A model generated the notes under the pieces. It was not told the DNA's origin and ran no database searches. It worked only from the letters and a program-made list of their open reading frames with translations. Both the position numbers and the translations under genes were made by a program. This document shows positions 29,942 to 36,921 of a DNA stretch of 36,921 nt, one piece after another (position 1 is the stretch's first letter; each line of letters opens with the position of its first letter). Source of the stretch: an uncultured Ruminococcus sp. (lineage in GTDB: Bacteria > Bacillota > Clostridia > Oscillospirales > Acutalibacteraceae); NCBI GenBank assembly GCA_902803805.1, contig CADCRH010000119.1:1-36921 (forward strand). Reading direction: 5' to 3'.

Positions 29942-32581
29942 ATGACAAAGGTTAAAGCAAGAACACTTCTCGATGTCCGTAAAAATTATTTTTTAAGGGC
30001 TTTTCTGTGGGGACTGGGACTGGCGTTCCTCATCTTTCTCCCGTGGATGATAATGAATGACGGATATTTTTTCTTTTACGGCGATTATAACGTTCAGCAG
30101 ATCCCGTTTTATCAGATGATTCACGATTCCATACGGGAAGGAAACATCGGCTGGAGTTATACCACCGACCTCGGTGCGAATATTATCGGTTCCTACAGTT
30201 TTTATATGATAGGCAGTCCGTTCTTTTGGCTGACGCTGCTCTTTCCGAGCGCCGCAGTACCGTATCTGGTAGCACCGCTGCTCATTCTGAAATTCGCGTT
30301 TGCAACACTCGGCGCCTATACATTTCTGCGCAGATATGTCAGAAATCAGAATTATGCCATTATCGGCTCACTGCTGTATGCCTTTTCGGGCTTCGGCATT
30401 TACAACATTTTCTTCAATCACTTCCACGAAGCAATGATCACTTTTCCGTTTATGCTGGCGGCAGTGGATGAATTTATCTATGAAAAGCGCAAAGGTGTAA
30501 TGGGCTTTGCGGTTTTTGCAGCCTGCTTTATCAACTACTATTTCTTTGCGGGACAGGCAGTATTTGTTTTCCTGTACTGGTGTGTCAGAATGATAACGGG
30601 CAGTTTCAGAATGAGTATCAAAGAATTTCTCCGCTTTGCGTTTGAAATTATTGTCGGTTTTCTCTGTTCGGCTGTCGTACTGGTTCCGTCAGTGTTTGCC
30701 GTGCTTCAGAATTCAAGAGTCAATAATGCCCCCGAAGGCTGGGGTGCCATTGTCTATTCAAGCGAACAGAGGTATATCCATATTTTGGAAAGCTTTTTCT
30801 TTCCGCCCGATATGCCGGCATATGCCAACTTTACACCCGATTCCAACGCAAAATGGGCGTCGGTGGCAGGCTGGCTGCCGCTGTTCAGTATGGCAGGTGT
30901 GTTTACGTTCTTCAAGCTGAAAACACATAAATGGCTGCGTATGCTCATTCCTCTTTTGTTCGTCATTGCGTATATTCCGATGTTCAACAGTATTTTCCAG
31001 CTTTTGAATGCGTCTTATTATGCACGTTGGTTCTATATGCTGACGCTGATGCTTTCACTCGGTACGATTATTACACTTGACCATAACGAGGCAGATTTCA
31101 AGCCGGGGATGAAGCTGACTTTCCTGATCACGGTCGGACTGACAATGCTGATCGGTCTTATGCCGACGACAAATACCAATACAAACGGCGAAAAAGTCAG
31201 GGAGTACGGTGTTGAAAAATATCCCGACCGTTTTTGGATATGGGCAGCAATTGCCCTTCTCGGAATGGGGCTTCTTGCCATTCTGTTAAATTTCAGAAAA
31301 AGGCAAAAGGTCTTTGTCAGAGCGGTTTCAATTGCACTTTCCGTACTCATCGTTCTTTACGGTAATGTGCTTGTGGGTACGGGTGTGGTAAACGCCAATT
31401 ACAAAAAGGATTATATGGAGAATTATGCTCTCGGCAACAAGGGCAGATTCAATGCGGATTTGAAAGATATTAAAAGTGTTCGTTCCGATTTCTACAATGA
31501 AATGGACAATATGGGAATGTACTGGCAGATACCCACCATACAGGCATTCCAAAGTATCGTTCCCGGTTCGGTAATGGACTTTTATCCGTCGGTCGGTGTG
31601 GAAAGGAGCGTAGGCTCACGTCCCGAAACGGATGTTTATGCGATCAGAAGTTTTCTTTCCGTGAAGTATCTTTTTGATAATACGAGCGATTCCAAGAATT
31701 TTGCCACTTCGCTTCGTTCGATGAAAATGCCCGGCTGGAAGTACCTCAAAACAAAAGACGGCTATAAAATCTATGAAAACAAATACTTTATTCCTTACGG
31801 TTTTACCTATGATACTTATGTCACTCAAAAGGAATATGACGAATGTGAAGAAAGCGACAGAAGCCTGCTTCTGTTAAAGAGTATGGTTCTCAGTGATGAG
31901 CAGATCAAGAAATATGGTGACATATTAAAGCACGACACCAAGCTTGACGAGTATAAGTATAATCATTCCGAATATTACAGCGATTGTGAGGACAGGAACA
32001 AACTGACCTGTTCATCGATCAAATTTGAGAACAGCAAATTTACGGCAAAAATCACCACAGGCAAGGACAAGGAACTGGTATTTTTCAGTATTCCGTATGA
32101 GAGCGGCTGGTCTGCGACCGTGAACGGAAAAGCGGCAGACATAGAAAAAGTCAATGTAGGTTTTATGGCGGTTGCAGTGCCTGCTAATCAGACTTCCACC
32201 ATTGTGTTTACCTATACAACGCCCGGACTGGCACTCGGCGCGGCGATCACAGGCGGAAGTGCAGTGATCTTTGCAGTGTATCTGATTTTGTGGAAGGCTC
32301 CCAAGCGAAAGAAAGAGGACGGTTTGTATTTGATTGATGACCTGGCTCCCGAACCGGAAACAGAACTTTATGCGATCGAAAACGCTTTGGTGGATTTTGA
32401 AGAAGAACCTGAAATCATCGGAAAAGAGGAGCAGAAAACAACAGAGAGGCAAGAATTGCCGGCAGTGAAGACCGAACCTGATACCGAAGCTTATCCGAAA
32501 ACGGAATATCCGGAACCGAATGATTCCGATGGGGAAGATTCGACTTCCGAAGAAAATACCAATACGAGAACCAAAATATAA
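29942..32581 (+). CDS. YfhO-family membrane glycosyltransferase
   Basis: 879 residues. A polytopic membrane protein with about a dozen helices between residues 20 and 490, an external domain at about 490-775, one further helix at about 765-790 and an acidic Glu/Pro/Thr-rich cytoplasmic tail to the end. YfhO signatures are FYGDYNVQQIPFYQMIHDSI, the first-loop DLGANIIGSYSFYMIGSPF, and FSGFGIYNIFFNHFHEAM. In Bacillus, YfhO works with the polyprenyl-sugar synthase CsbB to decorate lipoteichoic acid. A CsbB-like gene follows about 180 bases downstream, which supports the same role here. The acidic tail of about 80 residues is an unusual extension. Ribosome site TCGGAGGATAACGA. Confidence 0.88.
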   Translation: MTKVKARTLLDVRKNYFLRAFLWGLGLAFLIFLPWMIMNDGYFFFYGDYNVQQIPFYQMIHDSIREGNIGWSYTTDLGANIIGSYSFYMIGSPFFWLTLLFPSAAVPYLVAPLLILKFAFATLGAYTFLRRYVRNQNYAIIGSLLYAFSGFGIYNIFFNHFHEAMITFPFMLAAVDEFIYEKRKGVMGFAVFAACFINYYFFAGQAVFVFLYWCVRMITGSFRMSIKEFLRFAFEIIVGFLCSAVVLVPSVFAVLQNSRVNNAPEGWGAIVYSSEQRYIHILESFFFPPDMPAYANFTPDSNAKWASVAGWLPLFSMAGVFTFFKLKTHKWLRMLIPLLFVIAYIPMFNSIFQLLNASYYARWFYMLTLMLSLGTIITLDHNEADFKPGMKLTFLITVGLTMLIGLMPTTNTNTNGEKVREYGVEKYPDRFWIWAAIALLGMGLLAILLNFRKRQKVFVRAVSIALSVLIVLYGNVLVGTGVVNANYKKDYMENYALGNKGRFNADLKDIKSVRSDFYNEMDNMGMYWQIPTIQAFQSIVPGSVMDFYPSVGVERSVGSRPETDVYAIRSFLSVKYLFDNTSDSKNFATSLRSMKMPGWKYLKTKDGYKIYENKYFIPYGFTYDTYVTQKEYDECEESDRSLLLLKSMVLSDEQIKKYGDILKHDTKLDEYKYNHSEYYSDCEDRNKLTCSSIKFENSKFTAKITTGKDKELVFFSIPYESGWSATVNGKAADIEKVNVGFMAVAVPANQTSTIVFTYTTPGLALGAAITGGSAVIFAVYLILWKAPKRKKEDGLYLIDDLAPEPETELYAIENALVDFEEEPEIIGKEEQKTTERQELPAVKTEPDTEAYPKTEYPEPNDSDGEDSTSEENTNTRTKI

Positions 32582-32591
32582 GATTGACAGG

Positions 32592-32626
32592 GCAGAGAAT
32601 CGATAAAAAGGTTCTCTGCTTTTTTG
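32592..32626 (+). terminator. Terminator of the YfhO gene
   Basis: GCAGAGAA (32592-32599) and TTCTCTGC (32612-32619) form a stem with a 12-base loop, followed directly by a run of T residues. Confidence 0.8.
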
Positions 32627-32657
32627 TTGATTTTTGAAAACGGCAGGACAGAATCTG

Positions 32658-32686
32658 TTGATTTTTTGTTGATTTGGTGGTACAAT
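32658..32686 (+). promoter_or_regulatory. Predicted promoter of the glycosyltransferase gene
   Basis: TTGATT (32658-32663), a 17-base spacer and TACAAT (32681-32686), about 75 bases before the ATG. With the preceding terminator, the gene seems to be transcribed separately from the YfhO gene. Confidence 0.7.
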
Positions 32687-32760
32687 ACATAAGATATGAA
32701 ATTTAACGATATAGCGGATGAATTTCATTGTAACATTTCGGTACGAAGGGAGATGCTGAA

Positions 32761-33735
32761 ATGCCGAAAGTGTATTTTGTGATTCCGTGTTATAATGAGG
32801 AAGAAGTGCTTCCCGAAACGATCAAAAGACTGAGCTTGAAGCTGATGTCGCTGATCAAAGACGGCAAGGCGAATGAGGACAGCCGAATGATTTTTGTTGA
32901 CGACGGAAGCAAGGATAAAACGTGGAGCATTATTTCCGCATACAGCAAAGAAAATCAATTTGTCGGCGGTGTCAAGCTGGCACATAACCGAGGACATCAG
33001 AATGCGCTTCTGAGCGGACTGATGACCGCCAGAGAAGAAAACTGTGATTGTGTGATTTCTTTGGATGCTGACCTTCAGGACGATATAGATGTGATCGACC
33101 AATTTATTGATAAATATTTGGAGGGCTGCGAGGTGGTTTACGGTGTGCGCAGCAGTCGGAAAAAAGATACCGTATTTAAGCGTACTACGGCACAGGGTTA
33201 CTATAAATTTATGAAAATGCTCGGTGTTGATATTGTCTATAACCACGCAGATTACCGACTGATGGGCAGTAAAGCGCTTGACGGACTTTCCGAGTATAAA
33301 GAGGTAAACCTGTTTTTAAGAGGGATCGTGCCGCTGATAGGCTACCGAAGCGACTATGTTTATTATGAACGCAGCGAACGCTTTGCAGGCGAATCAAAAT
33401 ATCCGCTGAAAAAGATGATCAAATTTGCCGTTGACGGAATTACTTCCTTTAGTGTCAAACCGCTGAAGATCATCTCCAATATCGGTTTTTTTATTTGTCT
33501 GCTGAGTATTATCGGCTTTATCTATGCGCTGGTGTCGTTCTGTATGGGCAGCGCCGTCACAGGCTGGGCGTCAACCATCTGTTCGATATGGTTCCTCGGA
33601 GGGCTGCAAATGCTCTGCATAGGCATTGTCGGCACCTATGTTGGCAAGATCTACAATGAAGTAAAACAGCGTCCAAGATACAGAATTGAAGAAAAAATCA
33701 TCAACAAAGCAAAAGAATCCGAAAAGAAAGAATAA
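32761..33735 (+). CDS. CsbB/GtrB-like polyprenyl-phosphate glycosyltransferase (GT2)
   Basis: 324 residues. An N-terminal GT-A domain (1-225) carries VYFVIPCYNEEEVLPETI, FVDDGSKDKTW, the metal-binding CVISLDADLQDD (DxD-type) and EVVYGVRSSRKKDT. Amphipathic GESKYPLKKMIKFAVDGITS leads into two membrane helices (about 233-260 and 270-295), the usual GtrB/CsbB layout. It should charge undecaprenyl phosphate with a sugar on the cytoplasmic side. Its neighbour YfhO would then use that donor outside. GGGAGATG lies upstream of the ATG. The sugar cannot be read from sequence. Confidence 0.9.
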   Translation: MPKVYFVIPCYNEEEVLPETIKRLSLKLMSLIKDGKANEDSRMIFVDDGSKDKTWSIISAYSKENQFVGGVKLAHNRGHQNALLSGLMTAREENCDCVISLDADLQDDIDVIDQFIDKYLEGCEVVYGVRSSRKKDTVFKRTTAQGYYKFMKMLGVDIVYNHADYRLMGSKALDGLSEYKEVNLFLRGIVPLIGYRSDYVYYERSERFAGESKYPLKKMIKFAVDGITSFSVKPLKIISNIGFFICLLSIIGFIYALVSFCMGSAVTGWASTICSIWFLGGLQMLCIGIVGTYVGKIYNEVKQRPRYRIEEKIINKAKESEKKE

Positions 33736-33795
33736 CCATAAAACCAAAAACTTATAATCTTAATAGAAAACCAGAAACAAAGGGAGGAGCATTTT

Positions 33796-35163
33796 ATGTA
33801 TTTCGGAGAAAAAATATTAAACTACAAGGACGAAATTCTGCACGATATTGACGAGCTGATTCAGATACGATCGGTTTCATCTTCCGATCAGCAGGCGGCT
33901 TCACAGGCACTCGAATATATTCTCGGCAGAGCGGAGCAAATGGGTTTTGAAACCAAAAATGTTTCCGGCGTTGCAGGACACGCGCAGTTTGGCGAAGGTG
34001 AGGGTCTTGCGGCGGTGCTAGCGCACGTTGATGTGGTTCCGGCAGGCGATGGCTGGAGTGTTGACCCGTATCGGCTGACCGAAAAGGACGGCAGACTGTA
34101 CGGACGCGGAATCGTTGATGATAAAGGTTCGGCAGTAGTAGCTTTATATTGTCTGAAAGCACTGAAAGACAGCGGCATTCAGCCGAACAAGCGTATCCGT
34201 GTTATCTTCGGTGCGGCAGAGGAGATCGGAATGAATGATATGCAGACCTATTTCAGCAGCGAGGAAATGCCACAGATGGGATTTACACCCGACAGTGAAT
34301 ACGGAATATGCAACTGTGAAAAGGGAATTTTACAGTTGGAGATCTCCTCGGCAAGTCACGACGGCACAACACTGACGGAGTTTCACGCAGGCAATGCGGT
34401 CAATGCCGTACCGTCCAAGGCTTATGCATTGATCGACTGCACGGAAAACGAAGATCATCAGCTCAGACGTTTTGCGGACGCAAAGCCCGGCGAATATGAT
34501 TTCTTATATACGATGGACGGACTGCAAATCGTGGCAAAGGGAAAAGCTGCTCACGCTTCCACGCCCGAACAGGGTCTGAATTCCGCAACACATCTGATTC
34601 GTATTCTTGCCGCCAACTTTGGTCAGTTTGTACTGGGCGGTCTTTGCAGCTTTGTGGATGACGCGATAGGATTGGAAACCGACGGTACTTCTCTCGGAAT
34701 TGCCTGCTCGGATAAGGAGTCGGGTGCTTTGACCGTCAATGTCGGACGGGTTGATATTGACGAAACTATATCGAGAGTTTTGATCGACATTCGCTATCCT
34801 GTCACAGCCGACAGTTCGGAAATATTCAATAAAGTCAGCCAGCGCGCTTCCTACGACGGACTTCGTACCAAGCTGAAAAGCCACGAACACCCTCTTTATC
34901 TTGACGAAAGTACGCCCGTTATTTCCATACTGAAAAATGCCTACAAAACCGTTACGGGGGAAGAATGCGCGCTTTATTCGACAGGCGGCGGAACATATGC
35001 GCGCACTTTGAATAACAGAGGTGTTGCCTTCGGCCCGTCCTTTAAAGACGATGACTGTCACATTCACGATGTTGACGAAAGTATCGACAAAGAAAAATTC
35101 CTACTTCACGCACAAATCTGTCTTGAAGCCGTTTACGGACTTGCAACTCATAATAATTCATAA
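33796..35163 (+). CDS. M20-family dipeptidase (PepV/Sapep-like)
   Basis: 455 residues, cytoplasmic. Zinc-site motifs are VLAHVDVVPAGDGW (His, then the conserved Asp), YGRGIVDDKGSAVVALYCLK (bridging Asp), FGAAEEIGMNDM (catalytic Glu and ligand Glu), the FTPDSEYGICNCEKG block, and a C-terminal STGGGTYARTLNNRGVAFGP with the last ligand near CHIHDVDES. A lid domain is inserted at about 185-360. The length and motif set match PepV-type enzymes that split dipeptides. AAAGGGAGGAG supports the ATG. It lies 60 bases after the glycosyltransferase gene with no terminator between. The last residues (Asn-Asn-Ser-stop) come from the following repeat element. Confidence 0.92.
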   Translation: MYFGEKILNYKDEILHDIDELIQIRSVSSSDQQAASQALEYILGRAEQMGFETKNVSGVAGHAQFGEGEGLAAVLAHVDVVPAGDGWSVDPYRLTEKDGRLYGRGIVDDKGSAVVALYCLKALKDSGIQPNKRIRVIFGAAEEIGMNDMQTYFSSEEMPQMGFTPDSEYGICNCEKGILQLEISSASHDGTTLTEFHAGNAVNAVPSKAYALIDCTENEDHQLRRFADAKPGEYDFLYTMDGLQIVAKGKAAHASTPEQGLNSATHLIRILAANFGQFVLGGLCSFVDDAIGLETDGTSLGIACSDKESGALTVNVGRVDIDETISRVLIDIRYPVTADSSEIFNKVSQRASYDGLRTKLKSHEHPLYLDESTPVISILKNAYKTVTGEECALYSTGGGTYARTLNNRGVAFGPSFKDDDCHIHDVDESIDKEKFLLHAQICLEAVYGLATHNNS

Positions 35164-35206
35164 TTGCCCTGCGGGGATACGGAAGAAGTTATGCAGCCGT
35201 AAGCGA
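35149..35206 (+). repeat. Intergenic repeat element copy 9
   Basis: The AT-rich end (ATAATAATTCATAATT) encodes the final codons and stop of the M20 gene. GCCCTGCGGGGATACGGAAG and TTATGCAGCCGTAAG follow, closely matching copy 6. Confidence 0.8.
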
Positions 35207-35253
35207 CTTGGTCAGCGAAAATGATTTTTCAAAATTTTGATTTTTCATTAATG

Positions 35254-35292
35254 AAAGCCGCGGACTTCAAGCTGAAGTCCGCGGCTTTGTTA
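35254..35292. terminator. Bidirectional terminator between M20 and DUF4956 genes
   Basis: A perfect 16-bp GC-rich stem (35254-35269 with 35273-35288, core GCCGCGGACTTCA) with a 3-base loop. Three Ts follow on the plus strand and three As precede it for the minus strand. It is the strongest hairpin in the window. Confidence 0.85.
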
Positions 35293-35331
35293 GTATGGAG
35301 TTATTATGAAATTGAAACTTGTTTGCGTGGA

Positions 35332-36024
35332 TTAAATATCAAATTCTTTTTGTGTGAGCATAATGTTGAGGTTGCCGTTGATGGTGCGAAGTTCGTCGAT
35401 AAATGCCTTTTTGTCAACGTTATCACCGAGGTTTACTTTGTAGGAAACTTCAAATAACGAGCCGAAGTCACTGGTTCTGATTTTTTGAAGGGTATAGCCG
35501 GAAGTGTATTTTTCGAGAATTTCGTCAAAGGCACCTTCAAAGTTGAGATCCTCCGGAATGGTGATTTTAAGAAGCATTGTCTTTTTGCGCGGACTTGCAA
35601 AGCTGCAAAGGCTGAGCACGAAAAGGCAAATGATCATCAGAACGGTGAAAAGAATACCGATGTAGATATAGCCGAGTCCGCACGAAAGACCTGCGGCAAG
35701 TGCAAACGCAACATAGGCAACATCTTTTGGTTCGGTGGGCTCGCTTCTGAAACGAACGATGGTGAATACGCCTGCAATGGAAAAAGCACTGGCAAGGTTA
35801 TTGCCGACGATCGGAACGACCAGAGCGACGATCATTGCGATGATGGGGGGAAGCATTACCAATGTCCACGCGTGGCTTTTGGAATAAAATTCCTTATGGT
35901 TGGCGAGCATATAGGTTGATGAGATCGCCAATCCCAGAATTGCCGCAACAATAAAGGAGATAATTAAGGATACAATCGAAAAATCCGTTGTGTTTGAGAA
36001 AATGGTGGTGGTCATAAAATCCAT
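35332..36024 (-). CDS. DUF4956 membrane protein
   Basis: 230 residues. Four hydrophobic segments lie at about 16-42, 54-76, 80-90/105-125 and 128-148. They include the family block FTIVRFRSEPTEPKDVAYVAF (described; central RFRSEP motif). A soluble C-terminal alpha/beta domain of about 80 residues follows (LLKITIPEDLNFEGAFDEIL). DUF4956 proteins are commonly encoded next to VTC-domain proteins, as here; their biochemical role is not established. The ATG at 36024 follows CAGGAAG. It lies 30 bases downstream of the VTC gene on the same strand. Confidence 0.88.
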   Translation of the reverse strand: MDFMTTTIFSNTTDFSIVSLIISFIVAAILGLAISSTYMLANHKEFYSKSHAWTLVMLPPIIAMIVALVVPIVGNNLASAFSIAGVFTIVRFRSEPTEPKDVAYVAFALAAGLSCGLGYIYIGILFTVLMIICLFVLSLCSFASPRKKTMLLKITIPEDLNFEGAFDEILEKYTSGYTLQKIRTSDFGSLFEVSYKVNLGDNVDKKAFIDELRTINGNLNIMLTQKEFDI

Positions 36025-36054
36025 AAGATCACTTCCTGATAATATTTTTTATTT

Positions 36055-36828
36055 TTAATAATTTACAGCGATTCCTGCCGGAACAGCCTCAAAGCCTGTG
36101 TTTTGTGCCAGAACGATGGAACGTCTGGTATCATTCTGGAAGCTGGTGCCTATTTTGGAGAAGCTTCCGCTGTAGATCTTGTTATCTGCGAGAATTCCGG
36201 AAAGCCAGAGCGGAAAAGCGCCTGAGATCTTGATTTCCATTACTCTTGTTTCGGGACTGACGATGAAATTTCCGCGGTTTTCGGTTCTCAGAATATCCGA
36301 GCTGTCATCTGCGGTCAGATTTCTGTCAAAAGTAATTCTCAGTGATTTGTCATCCTTGCCGAAAAGAGCGGTGCGGTCATAGTGGATCAGAACCGAGCGT
36401 TCGATCGGATGAACAGAAGTATAATAGCAGATTTCTTTCATAATTTGCTGCTGGATTCCTTCCAGTTTCGGAACTCTGCCGTTTTTGATAAAGTCAACGG
36501 CTTCTCCGTATTGAAGAACAACTCTGCGCTTATTGACGATTCCGCCGATTTTCTTTTTGATTTCCAGAAATACGGTATCATCGTCGTTGGGGTTGAGTTT
36601 GTAGCTTCTCAGTCTTAATTTTTCCTTATAATAAGGTTTCTGAACGGAGCGCCTTACGACATCGTTATGTTTTGTGTCAAAATAAAGACTGTAGATAGGA
36701 TAGTCCTTGTTGCCGATACAATATTTATCGAATTCCATTTTCTCCAAGAGGATAGGAAGAATTGCATCTTTCTTTACATCGGTGATCACGTACTTTTTTT
36801 CATATCTTTTAAATGTCTGAATAGCCAT
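36055..36828 (-). CDS. VTC-domain protein (polyphosphate polymerase-like)
   Basis: 257 residues. The triphosphate-tunnel fold is indicated by FKRYEKKYVIT at the N-terminus, YPIYSLYFDTKHND, KEKLRLRSYKL, FLEIKKKIGGIVNKRRVVL, HYDRTALFGKDDKSLRITFD and VMEIKISGAFPLWLSGIL. These Lys/Arg/Glu arrays line the nucleotide and polyphosphate tunnel in the yeast Vtc4 family. Bacterial members are thought to make or bind polyphosphate, and often sit beside DUF4956 and CotH-type genes. The ATG at 36828 has AAGGAGG eight bases upstream; the ATG two codons earlier is too close to it. The region upstream to the window end is AT-rich with a possible TGCTAAAAT -10 but no clear -35. Confidence 0.88.
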   Translation of the reverse strand: MAIQTFKRYEKKYVITDVKKDAILPILLEKMEFDKYCIGNKDYPIYSLYFDTKHNDVVRRSVQKPYYKEKLRLRSYKLNPNDDDTVFLEIKKKIGGIVNKRRVVLQYGEAVDFIKNGRVPKLEGIQQQIMKEICYYTSVHPIERSVLIHYDRTALFGKDDKSLRITFDRNLTADDSSDILRTENRGNFIVSPETRVMEIKISGAFPLWLSGILADNKIYSGSFSKIGTSFQNDTRRSIVLAQNTGFEAVPAGIAVNY

Positions 36829-36921
36829 TATCATTTCCTCCTTAACTTGATTTTGGGTTATTTTCTTTAGTGTTTTTCTTTGATGTCTTTATTTTAGCAA
36901 TATAAAATGAACAAATTATTA

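Noticed and set aside
32581..32760. YfhO and the CsbB-like gene as one operon
   Set aside because: A good terminator (32592-32626) and a separate promoter (32658-32686) lie between them.

Overview
The window looks like a chromosomal segment of a gut or rumen Firmicute, most likely a Ruminococcus-type member of the Oscillospiraceae. This is inferred from moderate GC, strong AGGAGG-type ribosome binding sites, TTGACA/TATAAT promoters (often with extended -10), a short-form ThiC, a secreted CBM41/GH13 pullulanase, paired LytR-CpsA-Psr proteins and a VTC/DUF4956 pair. No rRNA, tRNA, CRISPR array, complete insertion sequence or prophage was seen.

Layout. 1-1290: a minus-strand pair, a membrane-anchored EndoU-type nuclease and a small partner protein that is probably its immunity factor. 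1300-3490: thiD-thiC for the thiamine pyrimidine branch. 3490-3830: repeat elements, a bidirectional terminator and the C-terminal remnant of a four-helix-bundle (23S IVS-type) gene. 3824-6195: secD-secF. 6430-7753: a type Ic aspartate aminotransferase. 8061-8414: a small lipoprotein. 8617-11538: type I pullulanase. 11836-13525: mscS-coaX. 13715-17565: a 1010-residue MORN-repeat protein with a Cof-type HAD phosphatase. 17652-18296: an Sfp-type phosphopantetheinyl transferase. 18734-20368: a zinc-ribbon pseudokinase with PASTA domains. 20731-22288: divergent XRE regulator and histidine phosphatase. 22349-24450: two COG0523/CobW-type proteins. 24516-27227: two LCP wall-polymer ligases. 27374-29749: an EcoRV-like restriction-modification operon followed by a YfbR-like nucleotidase. 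29942-35163: YfhO, a CsbB-like glycosyltransferase and an M20 dipeptidase. 35332-36828: DUF4956 protein and VTC-domain protein.

How the genes fit together. Envelope functions dominate: SecDF export, LCP ligases, the YfhO/CsbB glycosylation pair, the PASTA pseudokinase, MscS and the surface-anchored pullulanase. Defence or competition appears twice, as the EndoU pair and as the EcoRV-like system.

The most unusual structural signal is a family of at least nine copies of an intergenic element. An AT-rich end built from ATAATTCAT-type units is followed by a GCCCTGCGGGG core. Every copy sits at the 3' end of a gene with the AT-rich end next to the stop codon. In several genes the element itself supplies the last codons (Asn-Ser-stop), and one copy supplies the stop codons of two converging genes. 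One copy is joined to the four-helix-bundle gene remnant, which hints at a mobile origin.
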